DNA of 64,000 nucleotides from Hedera helix (Eukaryota; Streptophyta; Magnoliopsida; Apiales; Araliaceae): NCBI GenBank assembly GCA_947179155.2, contig OX359280.1, positions 13,755,001 to 13,819,000 of the forward strand, read 5' to 3'. Shown piece by piece: positions 36,801 to 48,897 of this stretch (position 1 is its first letter; each line of letters starts with the position of its first letter). The notes under the pieces were generated by a model. It saw only the letters and a program-made list of their open reading frames with translations, ran no database searches and was not told where the DNA came from. The position numbers and the translations under genes were made by a program.

Positions 36801-37388
36801 TGTGTATCCACCACATGGGCCAAATACCCTACACAACATTTCCTCAATAATTTCTTGGCCTGCATCATCGTCAGACAAGAAGACTGTCTTGACGACTTGC
36901 TGCCATAAAATACGATCTTAGACTTATTTGGTGTCTTAAGGTGTATGCACTTCTTCTGACAATCAATTATCGCTCCATGGCTAAACAACCAATCGATCCC
37001 AAGTATTACATCAAACTCCCCCAAACGTATCGGCATTAGATTTACATTCAACTTCTAACCCCTGATTTCAGCACAACAATTTCTATGGATGTATTCTACA
37101 GGAATCACTTCTTTATTAGCAACTTCTATGTTCATTGAGTTTTCTAGCTTTTCTCTAGGCAATTCTAACCGTCTAGCGAAATCATCAGACACAAATGAAC
37201 AGGTAGCACCCAAATCAAACAATACATATGCATTTATATTATTGATCGGAATAATACCTGACACCACGTCTTTTGACTCCACGGCATCTTGCACCGTCAT
37301 ATTGAAAGTCCGTGTTGTCGGCTTGTTCTGTGGTACCGGTCCCCCGATAGCCAATTTATTGTTATTGCCCTTGTAGCCGCTACCCCCA
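33888..37388 (-). pseudogene. chromovirus pol: protease, RT, RNase H, integrase, chromodomain
   Basis: Minus strand, in order: aspartic protease (about 37055-37350; FDLGATCSFVS, where the family has DSG), reverse transcriptase (36900-35930; [40 protein letters not shown]), RNase H (35800-35440; [34 protein letters not shown]), integrase zinc finger (HPGSTKMYQDLRQHFWW, CLTCQRVKAEHQ), core (DFVVGLPATQKGYD, TDGQSERT) and chromodomain ending VNYPNLFE at 33888. Defects: stops near 35926 (after IQGF), 35844, 35519 (W to TAG), 34653, 34586 and 34325, and frameshifts near 37390 (an A run) and 34805. Several stops fit a C-to-T change of CAG or a G-to-A change of TGG. Its reaction would be reverse transcription and integration; this copy cannot do it alone. 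Confidence 0.93.
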
Positions 37389-38422
37389 TCATTTTTTCCT
37401 TTTAGGGCAATCCTTTATCATGTGGTCGGAAGCTCCGCAGGAAAAGCATCTCACTTTCTTTGGGAGGGGACAATTTGGAGAAATATGTCCCACCTGACCA
37501 CAATTGTAGTACGTGTTCTTACCTTTCCTGCACTCCCTGAAATGACTCTTTCCACATATATTGCATACCGTCCTTTTCTGAACACTTCCTTGTTGATTCC
37601 CCGAGCTCTTATCGTTGTTGTTGTTGCCCATTTGCGCTTGTTGCTGTTATTGTTATTATTATTGCCCCCACTGTTACTGTTCTTACTTCCCCCTTCACTC
37701 TTCTTCTTATTCCTCTCTTGATTAAATTTGGTTAACGCATCATTTCCCACTTCCGCAATGATTGACTTCTCCAGCAAGGTTGAGAATGAGTCAATCTGCA
37801 GTACTGCTACCTTGTTGAATATCCAAGGTCTCAATCCGTTTTCAAACCTTCTGGCCTTACGTTCCTCCGTGTCCACCTGATGTGGAGCGAACCTGGCCAG
37901 CTCATTGAATCTTGCCGCGTACTCCGGTACCGACATGTTTTCCTGCTTCAGTTCTAGAAATTTCACTTCCATCCTACTTTTCATACTCTTCGGGAAATAA
38001 TTCTCATCGAATATTTTCTTAAATCTTGTCTGTGGCACCACCCCATCGCCAGCCCTATTCTGATTGGTTTCCCACCAGAAATTGGCTTCTCCCTTCATCA
38101 TATAGGTAGCAAAGATTGTCTTTTGCTCCTCAGATACTCCCGCGATAACGAACGCTTTCTCTATCTCCTTTATCCATGACTGGGCTTCTATCGGGTCCGA
38201 CGTTCCCCTAAACTCTGGCGGTCCCACTGCTTTAAAGTCTTTGAAATTCGCCAACTGATTTGGTGGTGGTGGCGAATTTGCTACTACTGGGTGGCGGTTT
38301 TGCATTGCCTCAGCTAACATGTCGACGAAGTTCTGCATTGGGTCTATGTTGTGTCCCCCCTCGTCGTTATTAACTGACTCTTCTACCCCCTGGTTCCTTG
38401 GTGGTTGTCTACGTGGCGGCAT
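37389..38422 (-). pseudogene. chromovirus gag with two zinc knuckles
   Basis: The ATG at 38422 gives MPPRRQPPRNQ, then the gag core (NFKDFKAVGPPEFRGTSDP, MKGEANFWWETNQ, VPEYAARFNELARFAPHQ, RRFENGLRPW), an Asn/Ser-rich linker and, after a one-base shift near 37630, two CCHC knuckles (CNICGKSHFREC-like and CYYNCGQVGHISPNCP / CFSCGASDHMIKDCP). Gag forms the particle and the knuckles bind RNA. Apart from the frameshift in the Asn-rich AAC/AAT tract it is the best preserved gene of the element. TTTGTTTATAACAG, splice-acceptor-like, ends 3 bases before the ATG. Confidence 0.9.
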
Positions 38423-38771
38423 TTTCTGTTATAAACAAAAATTTACATTATTATACTTGTTTCATCTTTTTCATCTCATTGTTTTGTATCTTAGACAACG
38501 TTTAGCTAAAATACAAGTAATTATCTCAACACACATATAAACATAAATTTGACTGCATTTATATTCATATGCTAAAACAGTAGTGTGTGGCACTTTACAT
38601 TGAAAGCATACTGCTATAAATGCTTCTATCCCTGAGAAGCTACAAAAGATGAGATCTGATATATCCTACAACTTCCTAGAGTTGGGATTCAGTGACATAT
38701 TAACCCTCTAATAAAACAAAAGTTGGGTTCTACTGCATCTATTTACATACATAATTAGAAAACAACTAATA

Positions 38772-39629
38772 CTACTGGTTGCGCATTCCCCTACGGATCG
38801 CATCATCATACTCCTCATCCCCGATGGCCATCACCACATTCCTGCTGATGGTGTGTATAGACTGGCCCTCCTCAGCTGGGTAGTAGTGCACCCTGCTCTG
38901 AAGTCTACCATATGACGATCGATAGACATAGCTAAGTCTATCCGTCCTAACCCGCTTCTCACGGATCTCCTCCTCCAGCTCTATCATCTGACCATGAGCG
39001 GCATCCCGCTGTGTTTCCATCTCCATTATATCCTCTATCGCCTCCTGCCAATGTGCACAGATGGCGGCTTTCTCTGCCTGAACCTGCTGAATCTTCAGCT
39101 CAGCCTCGGCTAACCTAGTCTTCGTCACTGCCAACTTAGCCTGCAGCTCCACGTCCTGATCTACTAACTGACGAGTTAGCACCGCAAAGTGCTCCACTGA
39201 ATCCTCGTACCCCTGTACCTGATCCTCCAGTCCTACAATCCTCTCTTTCAGCTCTGTGTTCTCGCCAGAGAACTGGTAAGCTGCATCTTTATACTGATCC
39301 TCCATATGCTGGTGGGTCAGATTATGCTCCTCTAAATGCTAGACCCTTGCCTCTAGCTCCTCGTTCCTAGTAGTCAATACCTCTATAATGTCAGCGGCAG
39401 TAGTGCCCATGCCATCAGCTGACCCATCCTCCTCAGACTCATCAGACTCTGCCTCCTCCTCATTGTATGGCCTCATCACACCGCCCCAGACGGGCTCCAC
39501 GCGATCCCCCTCCTCGGGATCTGACTCCGGCTCCTCAACAGGTGCAGCCACCAGCGACTGTGCAGTATCCATATGGATATCAATGTAATCCTCCTCAACA
39601 GTGTGACTCGACTGCCCAATCTCTCCCAT
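38772..39629 (-). pseudogene. accessory acidic/coiled-coil ORF of nested chromovirus
   Basis: The ATG at 39629 opens a frame (MGEIGQSSHTVEEDYIDIH) with one TAG at 39339-39341, then continues in frame to a stop at 38772, 285 codons in all excluding the two stops. The N-terminal third is highly acidic (PEEGDRVEP, EEEAESDESEEDGS). The rest is a long predicted coiled coil with leucine-type heptads (ENTELKERIVGLEDQV, LQAKLAVTKTRLAEAELKI, IELEEEIREKR). It lies about 230 bp after the primer site and 350 bp before gag. No domain recognised. Codon use and GC content are higher than in the LTRs, suggesting a real gene. The TAG could be a decayed CAG or a readthrough codon; sequence alone cannot tell. 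Confidence 0.7.
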
Positions 39630-39856
39630 CCTATATCATGAAAATAACACATGTCAGTACAGCAATAAAATATATTCATTAATGAAATGAAATGATATTT
39701 TATCATGTACATCTCGGCTCGATGGATTTTCTCAATCCACCTCCAAAAATACACAATATGATGAATCTCCCTGATTCATCTCCTAATGCACTCGATATGA
39801 GTTTAATACTAAGGTTATAACTTAGGTTTCGCAAATCCTAACGTTTCTAACCTACA

Positions 39857-39868
39857 GCTCTGATACCA
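39857..39868 (-). other. primer-binding site (tRNA-iMet)
   Basis: Minus-strand TGGTATCAGAGC, 3 bp inside the 5' LTR boundary at 39872. Confirms minus orientation. Confidence 0.92.
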
Positions 39869-41087
39869 ACATGTGACGACCCCAAATCTGGGTTCCATAA
39901 CCTAGGGTTTGGTTCTCACTGATCAATACATTACTAGTAATTAAATACATACATTGCATTTAAACTTAGCAGAATAATACATATTGGTTCCTTAAAAAAA
40001 TGTTACACTACCAGGATCTATTAACCATAACATAAACAGTTCCTAACATAAGGAATTACAAAAGATTTATCAACAGTAAATACAATTCTAAACATTAATT
40101 AACAAACATAATATAACATAATTTCTGACTTTCCCTTTTCCCTTATCCTTCTTGGAGCAATCAGGTTTATCTGAAAAATGGTTCATGATATAGCAAGGAT
40201 GAGCAATTAGCTTGCTCAGCAAGTTAAGAACAATCATAGAGATTTAATATATCATGAATGAATGAGAAATAACATCAATGGTTTCAACAATGGATAAAAC
40301 AATTGTGAAATGAACAAGACTCAAATTTCATTGAACAGGAATATTCGAATCTTAAATGCTGAGTGGTCACCAAGGACCTTGAACTAACGAGGGTATAATA
40401 GAGTTTCCTCTGACCCTTTGAGTAGTTTTGGTTTTCAAGGGGATCAGCATATTCAACCCGCTGTATCTGCATTACATTTAGTCAACTGGCGCCAAAATTG
40501 GTTTCCCGACATAAAATCCCCTAATTTAGGGTTGTTCAATTCTCAGACTTAACATAAGAAATCTGCACCCAGCAATGGTTTGGATATGCTTTTAAAAGTA
40601 TTCAAGTTATTGAATTTATAAACGAAATGTCTAGCTGAACTATTAGCTTAAGACATCTTTAATACAGTTCATGAATCAAGGATTATTAAGCTCAAATGCA
40701 CTATGTGCGATTTCATAAACAATATAGATGTGGGATAATTTTAAATAATTAAACCACTACAAGCTTTGACAATAAATACAAGTATAGAAACTTGTTCAAC
40801 AATAATTGAGTAGGGTTAGAGAACTTGCCTTGTGCGTGGTCTACTGCTAACCAATTCAAGTTAAATTCTCTTTAGATAGACCTAACAATTAATCAAGTTG
40901 ATTTTCAAATTAGTATCATATACGCATTCATATGATAACATCTATACATGTTATACCTAACCACATAATTAATTAATTAAGGGTATATTAAACACTTAAG
41001 AAATGTTATCATTACTTGATAATATTTCAATCACATAAAACCTATATTAATTACTTAATATAGTTCACATTCTTATCTAACATTATT

Positions 41088-41640
41088 AACAATTAATAAT
41101 ATTCTATTAGTCTTATAATATTATTAATCATTTAATAATATTCTATTATCCTTCCAATATTATTAATCCCTTAATAATATTTTTATTAATCTTTAACCAT
41201 TTAATAATACATTATCACATTATTAATATTATTAATCATTTAATAATATTTTCTTCATTATCTAATATTATTAATCATTTAATAATATTTTATTCATTAT
41301 CTAATATTATTAATTATTTAATAATATTTTATTCCCTTATTAATATTATTAATTATTTAATAATTATCTAATATTATTAATCATTTAATAATATTTTATT
41401 ACTTTATTAATATTATTAATCATTTAATAATATTTTATTCATTATCTAATATTATTAATTATTTAATAATTTTTTATTCCCTTATTAATATTATTAATTA
41501 TTTTAGTCATCATCTAATATTATTACTCATTTGATAATATTTTACACAATTACAATGTTATTCATCATTTAATATCTTTTTAATCATATACTAATATTAT
41601 TAATCATTTAATAATATTTTTGTAATAATTTTTAAACAAT
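41088..41640. repeat. AT-only palindromic repeat array in LTR
   Basis: Same TATTATTAATCATTTAATAATATT-type units as at 31540-32050, with extra copies near 41290-41340. Confidence 0.85.
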
Positions 41641-42942
41641 ATTAATAGTTAACCTTTTAATTGGGTTTACCTTAACCTTTATTTTAAACATTTTGCTACC
41701 CATTATTTCCAAATATAGTCCATATATTGGTTCAATACACAAATACATTCATTTTACACTTAGTTTAATTTAATTTTTCAATAAAAACTTAACCCGGACT
41801 GACCCGACCCGGACCGACCCGTCCCTACCCGACCCGGACGGCTAAAACAGGTTTTTAGCAGAATGTTTGACCGCTATGGCGGTGGTACAAATTTTCCGAA
41901 ACCCTAATTTAAGGACTATCCGACCCTCCGATGCACCGACAGCCATAACTTCTTCATTTTAAAACATTTTGAGGTGATTCTTGAGTCTCTTCTCATCAGA
42001 ATTTCCCCCTCTACAATTTCTCTTTAGATCACAAATCCAAATTCCAAACAGAAACAGCCGTAAAGTTGCTTACAACGAAAGATTGAAAAATTCTAAGGTT
42101 TCAAAACGACATGTTTTGTGGTAAAAGCCATAACTTCTTTGTTTTTTCATATTTTTGAAAGAATCAAGTTGGGTTTTCTTACAAACTCATATATGTAACT
42201 TTCTAACCATAAAAATCCATTTTTTAACTTATACATTTCAAACTACAACATTAAACCTAACATGTAGTGTTAGGGTTTTACCGGAAAAACTTGTTATGAA
42301 CATTTCTACATCTTTTATGCATTTTTCACATACCAAATCATGTTATAAACACATAGAGCTATGAATATACATATATTACATAGTTAAATACTTCTAGACT
42401 AGCAAAACGAGTTTTGATCGGTTAAAAATAGATTTTAACCGATTAAAACGCATATAGGCTATAAAAGTGAGATAAGAAATGGTTGGAGAACTTTTAAACC
42501 TTAATGTTTTGTGTGCTCTCCTTCTCCTCCTACAAAAGTATGTGATGAGGTTGTTGGACATCCACCAAGCACTAGCTCTAGCTTTTTCTCTCAACACTTA
42601 GGTGTTTTCTATCAAATGCTCTATATTTTTCTCTAGGAATTCTCTAGCAATGAATTAGCCAACATAGAACAAATGTGGAATGCTTCTTTTATAGCACTCT
42701 ACTAACACACCATTAAGCTTCCTAATTCACCAATGTTGGTAAAATTAAAGGCTAATCAAGCTTACTATTTGATGGATTGACATGGTGATTGACTAGTTGA
42801 TTGACTAGAGTTGTTGGCCAACTTTAATCTAATGTGTAAGAGAAGCAATCTAGTAAATCAAGCAATCCAAGTGGGACCATCAAGAAAATCAGCAAAATGG
42901 GATTTTCCAAGCCATTTTTCCTTTAATTTTTCTACTTTAATT

Positions 42943-42977
42943 ATACATACATACATACATATACATACATACATACA

Positions 42978-43040
<63 letters not shown>
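42943..43040. repeat. (TACA)n(TA)n microsatellite in LTR
   Basis: About 15 TACA units followed by about 15 TA units; the partner LTR has only a short TA run at 33334-33364, so this expanded after insertion. Confidence 0.95.
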
Positions 43041-43045
<5 letters not shown>

Positions 43046-43496
43046 ACAATTTTGACCAATTTTGACTTCCTATTGGCCTCCACTTTGGACTCTAGGATTA
43101 AATATATTGGGCTCATCCATTTAATTGGTTTGGGCTCCATTTAATTAGCACATTGGGCTAGCATTAAATATTTTAGGTTACATTTAATTAAATCAAGCAT
43201 TGGGCTTTGTTTAATTAATTACATAGACTAGTAATTAAATTAATTACATGGGCTACTAGGTTAATATCTTTGACCTAGTTTATCAACTCATTTGGATTTA
43301 AAATATAATCCAATTAGATTTGCTTTAATTAATTATACACCTTGCTTTAATTCTTTAAATAAATATACGCATATACAAGTACATCTATTTAATTATATAA
43401 TGCACAATTCATTAGTACAAAAAGTTTAAATTCATTGCTAATTATATATTAATTATAATTACAATGACTAATAAAATTTGTGGTCATTACATTGAC

Positions 43497-44490
43497 GAAG
43501 GCGACACTGATACATTTAATAAATATAAAAAGAAAAATAACAATAAAAAGAATAATGAGTGAGGATCAAGTAAAGGGGAAAGGAATACAGGGGAAACAAC
43601 AAAAGAAAGTGGAATAATACGGGAGAAAATAAACCAAAAGAGGGAGAGACCAAAAAGAAAGTTGAACCCTACTAAACAGGTGGCAAGGGTCATATGGGGG
43701 AATGCCTTAAAGGCAAGAATGTTTGTTACAACTGCAGACAAGAGGGACACTTAGCAACTAGATGCCCAAATCCAAAGAAAGACACCTGCTTTAACTGTAG
43801 AGCAACGTGATATCAATCTAAAATGTGCTCGAAAAAGGGAGGAGAATGAGGAGGGAGCAAGGCAAGTAACTCTGCCCCGACAACTACACCAGTAGCCATC
43901 CAACGACAAATACCTTCAACATGTCAGTGAGAGATGTAGTTGCATCTCAAGATATAGTGTCAAGTATCATTCCAATCAATTCCATAAATGCTTATGTGTT
44001 ATTTGACTCGGGTGCTACTTTCTTATTTGTTACACGTGAATTTGCTAAAAAATTGAATATGCCTAGTGAGAACTTACATTTTCCCTTGAATATAGAAATT
44101 GGGAATAGGGAAATAATACACGTTAAACACATCCTTAGGAAATGTTGCATAGCGATTAAGGGTCACAAGTTGAGAATATATCTTATTCCCATTCAATTGG
44201 GGGAATTCGATGTAATTATAGACATGGATTGGTTAACCATTCACAAACCGGTGATTAATTGCCAACAGAAGTGTGTTAACCTTTTTACAATGTCCAAGTC
44301 AAAGGTCGTTTTCAACGGAAATCAGTTACCAAGAAAATCTTGTTGTTTGCCAGCAATACAAACAAATGTATTACTCAAGAAAGGATGTTAGAGATATTTG
44401 GCCTATATCGTAGATACTCAAAGAAAAGAGATAGATATAGATCAAATACCAGTTGTAAAGGAATTCACGGATGTGTTTGGAGTAATACAG
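43497..44490 (+). pseudogene. older chromovirus gag end, zinc knuckle and protease (continuation)
   Basis: Directly after the TTGAC duplication the gag frame of 29678-30324 continues with a basic linker, then a CCHC knuckle CYNCRQEGHLATRC near 43720-43765 and a degenerate second one (CFNCRAT). From 43921 a protease frame of 156 codons has FDSGATFLFVT with the catalytic DSG intact, FDVIIDMDWL, and continues past a stop at 44391 to VVKEFTDVF. There the homology ends at about 44490, where reverse transcriptase should start. The element is therefore truncated at its 3' side and has lost RT, RNase H, integrase and 3' LTR. Confidence 0.88.
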
Positions 44491-47400
44491 TAATGTGTAT
44501 GAATATTTATAATCTATAATTATAACATTTAAATGATATTTATAACATTGATAACACTTGTTAAATGATCCAAATGTTATATTGTAACACTTTTTAAATG
44601 ATATTTACAACATTTATAACACTTTTTAAATGATACAGTTTAAATATTTTAACTTTATAATAGTAAAAATTCATTAACTATACTTAAATCAATTTATTTC
44701 AGTTTATTAATATTATAGTAAAAGTGTTATTTTCTACTTTTTAAAGGTGAAATGATATATTTTAAAAATAATTTTCGTATGATAGTAAAAACTAATTATT
44801 ATATAAAAAATGTCACTTAAAAAAAATTATTTTGCTTATTTTATATATATATATATATATAAGTTATTCGAATCCAGATCCGTATTCGAATATCGAATAT
44901 CGGATATTCGCTATCCACCGGATATATTTACGGTCGAATGTTAAACGAATACGAATACGCCTATATTTATATTCGTATTCATTTATTTACGAATATTTTT
45001 AAGTCGAATATAAATATATCCGTTTTTTTTTTAAATATAAATAATATCCTTTTTTTTATTTCCATTTACAATCCTATATATCAATCAATTAGTTATGTTG
45101 ATTTTTCTGGTTCTCAATGGGGACACATCAACATTAGCCAGCAGGTAGGGTGGGGGCTCAAAGTTTAGTTAATTATTGGTGACCCCAGGGCGAATATGTG
45201 AAGCTCCACGTCAAGAATAAACTTTTTACTGACTTTTTGACTACCCGTCCTAAAAGTGACACGTGACATTATTAATTACTGATATTTTGATATCCTCAGA
45301 AACTCACATGCTCACAACACACAAACGAGGATTTATATCATTCCATATTCGGCTTACTTTATCTTCTTCTTTTTCTGTGAAGGCCAATATACATGTGCTA
45401 TGTGTACATCAAATTACAGATAAAAAAATAAATTTTATTCTTAAAAAATATAAATGAAATAGAATGGAGAGAATATATGCGTTTGATATTTCAAATACTG
45501 TATTTGTAAGTATAAAAAGGAGAGAAAATAACAGAAAAATAGATAAAATTTAATTAAAAAAGATTAAATATTTCTTATTTGTGAATTTTTTTTAAAAAAA
45601 AGAAAAGAAAAAGAGAATGAAAGAATTTTTTAAACAAATTTCCTCCCAAACATGAATAAACATATTAAAATCTCGAAACTATCCTTTCAATAGTTTTATG
45701 TAATTTTATAAAGATGAAATTAAATTATTTATTTTAAAAAAATTACAAACACAAGTGAAAGTAAAGTACAAAAGAAAAAATGAAAATTCTCTCTCTTCTC
45801 CTTTAAATTTTATATTCTTTTCTTTTCTTTTCTTATTCAAACTTAAAAACACATGTAAGATAAAATGATTTTGAATTTGAAAACGAGTCCAAGAACAATA
45901 ATGCATGTATGGACATGCATCTATGTATTAACTACACAATGTAAATCATTTTCTCATTTTCTGCATACATTTACCAGAGCTTTTAAGTATGTCCACAAAT
46001 ATTATATCCGTTCAAATCTAGTAATACATTTTTAAATCATGGTTTCAAAAGATGTTAATTTTCATAATTTTTTTCGAAGAATATAGTCGTGACAGTTATT
46101 GATCAAGAAAGAGTAATTAACTCGATAATATAAATTTTTAAGTAATGATTTCTTAAAATTTCATGCTAGTTTATAATGTAATATTATAAATATCTCTTCA
46201 TTTGGAACACGAGAATGGATATCTAATTTTAAAACAATACTAGTTTAAGATAGAGAGGGAGAGAGATACCCTTGGTCCCACAAAGAACAATTAAAGTACA
46301 ATTTTTATACATATTAAGAAAATTAAATAAGAAGGATGAAAATAAATTAGTTTTAATTTTATTCACCTATATTAATATAGTAGTCAAAATTTCAACTCTT
46401 ATTAATAGTAGATTATGAAAATAAGTTTAGAAAACAGTAATGCTCGATGAAAATTGAAGATAGTGAGTTATCTGCTCTCTTATTTAGACCTCTCCCCTTA
46501 TATTAGGATAAATTATTGTAATAATTTAGGACTTTCAAAAAAAAAATGTGTTCAAATTTTTTCTTTAATAATTTTATCAACAAAAAAAATTATTAACACC
46601 CAACAAATTACATGAGTGACGAATCCATAAATTTTGGATTTATCCGATATATAATTACAAATCGTCGAGCAAAGAAAATCGTATGAGCAAATTTATTCAA
46701 CAGCCAAAAGCTTCACTAAGAAAATTTGTCGAAAATTTAGCTTCCCTATCAATGAAAAAGAACGCCAGCAACCTTTTTTTGTCTCTTTCAATATTTCTCT
46801 TCGCAATAAATTACTAAAGCTGCAAACTCTCTCTCTCTCAATCCACATATAAACTTGTTTACCTTACACCAATCCCCATACAATATTTGTTCCCACTCAA
46901 GTATATATACTAATGAATCTTATGCTTATTAAATTAGTAGACTCCATTTTTATAAGTACATTAGATCTTGAGGTTAAAATAAATTTGTGCTCTATTCCAA
47001 ATTAAGGAGTATTTTTTTATTTGAATTTTATATTTTAGTCATTTATTTTGTTGGACAAACTTTTTTTTTGTAACATCTTTTGATGGACAAAAGAAGAAAT
47101 ATATAGTAGATTGAATAAGATCCTATCAATTTTGGCTAGGTGTTCATGAGCACAGTTGGTATAGGGTTATTAAATAATTAATTGTCTAGTAGCTACCAAG
47201 GACCATGAACACACCTGCACCAACTTTGTGGACTGACTTAGCTATGATTGAAGGTGGAAAATGACTTCTTACGTGATTAATGGATCTAGCCTTGCTTTTT
47301 TTTTTAATGCTTCCTTTTTCCTTTTTATTATGTCACTCATGTTGTTTTTTTTTTTTATTTCTCCTTTTTCCTTTTGTCGTGTAGACTCACTTAGCTATAA

Positions 47401-47599
47401 TTGTGTAGTGCTTCCTTATTCCTTTTTATCATGTCACTCATGTTGTTCAAGTGTTAGAAATAGTCTATGTTTGCATGAGACTTGAGCATTGGATACAGCC
47501 TCTATATATGTTATTAAAGCAGTAATTAAAAGATGTACAATTTCAAGGCACATAACCCAAGCAAACTTAAAAAGAAATTGACAAGTAATTTATAGTTAA
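44491..47599. other. no gene seen
   Basis: AT-rich DNA without supported coding regions. A TA run lies near 44842-44862. The adjacent stretch about 44868-45010 is full of ATTCG/CGAAT words forming imperfect palindromes and may be another MITE. A CACGTG (G-box) occurs near 45260, without an evident gene. Confidence 0.5.
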
Positions 47600-47607
47600 A
47601 CTCTAAT

Positions 47608-48079
47608 TAGGGGTGTTCAAAAAATTCGATTTTTTATCGAATCGGTCGGTACCGGCAGTACCGATTTTTTGATTTTTTTATACTTTTCGGTACTGGTAGC
47701 TGTGCGGAGATTTTTGAATTTCGGTACAAATCATTGTACCGAAAGAACCGATTTTTATATAATATAATCAATTAATATATATTATACTACTATATTAATA
47801 TTAATAAATATAATATAATATAATATAATATAATAAATTAATATATATTATAATACTATATTATTATTAATAAATATAGTATTATAAATTAATATTAATT
47901 ATAATTATATATATTAATATGCGATATTATCGAAAAACCGAACTGGAAAAATCGAACCAACTTTATACAGAATCGATAATTCGGTATCAGTACCAATTCT
48001 TGATTTTTGGATGATTCGAAATCGATACCAGTTTGATTTTTTTGATTCTGGTTCGATTTTTTATCGATGAACACCCCTA
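47608..48079. mobile_element. hAT-type MITE, 472 bp
   Basis: Terminal inverted repeats TAGGGGTGTTC...GAACACCCCTA with a perfect 8-bp target duplication ACTCTAAT (47600-47607 and 48080-48087). The interior is itself largely self-complementary (repeated CGGTACCG and ATCGAATC / GATTCGAT words), predicting a long hairpin. There is no ORF. TIR plus 8-bp duplication indicate mobilisation by a hAT transposase. Confidence 0.9.
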
Positions 48080-48087
48080 ACTCTAAT

Positions 48088-48790
48088 AGAAAATGGTGCC
48101 AATACGTGCTAATACAAAACCTTTGTCCCTTATTGGAAGGAGAATCCTGAATGTAAGAGAATTACTTGTATAACGAAAATCTATTCCTTTCACAAAAGTC
48201 TCATATGCGTCTAACCCGTATATATGTCGAGGATATCACATATCCCATAACAAATTTCCTATTAATTTTGGCCAGTTTGATAACTTAAATCTATAAAACA
48301 AATTTGGGAGGATTAAATTCAATTTCGGATCTTTTATTTATGAGCTTTTTTAGGAGAAAAAAGAAAAGAAAAGAGAGAAATATTGGACAAATTCTCTCCA
48401 AAACTTGAGAAGATTTGGAAGAAAATTTATGAAAGACTTACACTGTTTTTGTGAGTTTGAAAAAGAGAGAAAAAGAAAACAAAAAAAAAATTATTTGAGA
48501 AAAGCGATTGAGAAAAACAAAATTGCTTGTGTTATGAGTTTTGAAAGGAAATTTTAATTTAAAGAAGTATATAATTATTTTACCCTTATAAAATTACATT
48601 TGAGAACTATTATAAAGATATTTTTAGTATTTTAATGTCATCTATTTCTTCTTCTTTTTTAAAAAAAAATCTCAAATCTTCCCAAGTTTGGAAAAAAAAA
48701 TATTTGAAAAAAAAATTGTTTAAAGTTTCTCTCTTTTCTTTTCTCTTTCTCAAAAAATTCACAAATAAAGAGCTTTTATTCACTTTCCTA
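48088..48790. other. upstream region of the lectin/RIP gene, no gene seen
   Basis: AT-rich, with A- and T-rich runs. Overlapping open frames on both strands near 48610-48900 are low-complexity and are not considered genes. Confidence 0.5.
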
Positions 48791-48792
48791 TC

Positions 48793-48802
48793 CATATATA
48801 GC
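48793..48802 (+). promoter_or_regulatory. TATA box of lectin/RIP gene
   Basis: CATATATAGC, about 100 bp before the leader-intron donor at 48898. It suggests transcription starting near 48825 and a short 5' untranslated exon. Confidence 0.5.
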
Positions 48803-48897
48803 TTGTTTACGGTAGTTTTCTACCTGCGTCTAGTTCTTAGTGAAAGTGATTGTTCCATCAATCTTTCTTACAAGAGTATCTATCTCCCAAGAATTAT

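Larger units (their letters stand above)
30325..43491 (-). mobile_element. complete Ty3/gypsy chromovirus (Tekay/Del-like), nested
   Basis: A 13,167-bp element on the minus strand with all structural parts: two LTRs (30325-33825 and 39872-43491), primer site (39857-39868), accessory ORF, gag, zinc knuckles, protease, reverse transcriptase, RNase H, integrase with chromodomain, and polypurine tract (33826-33851). The 5-mers TTGAC at 30320-30324 and 43492-43496 are an exact target duplication, within the gag of an older element. A chromodomain plus very long LTRs suits the Tekay/Del lineage; this assignment is by feature, not by phylogeny. All coding parts carry stops or frameshifts, so it is no longer autonomous. 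Confidence 0.95.
39872..43491 (-). mobile_element. 5' LTR of nested chromovirus
   Basis: 3,620 bp, TGTGACGACC...GTCATTACA in plus reading. It is about 120 bp longer than its partner, mainly through expansion of a TACA/TA microsatellite (42943-43040) and one additional AT-palindrome unit. Minus TATA TGCTATAAAA at 42687-42696. Close similarity to the other LTR indicates a fairly recent insertion. Confidence 0.95.

Noticed and set aside
36478..37721. Antisense open frames of 91-99 codons on the plus strand
   Set aside because: They are shadows of the well-supported minus-strand protease/RT/gag frames.
42811..43140. Frames with alternating His-Thr or Tyr-Ile residues
   Set aside because: Translation of the TACA/TA microsatellite in the LTR.
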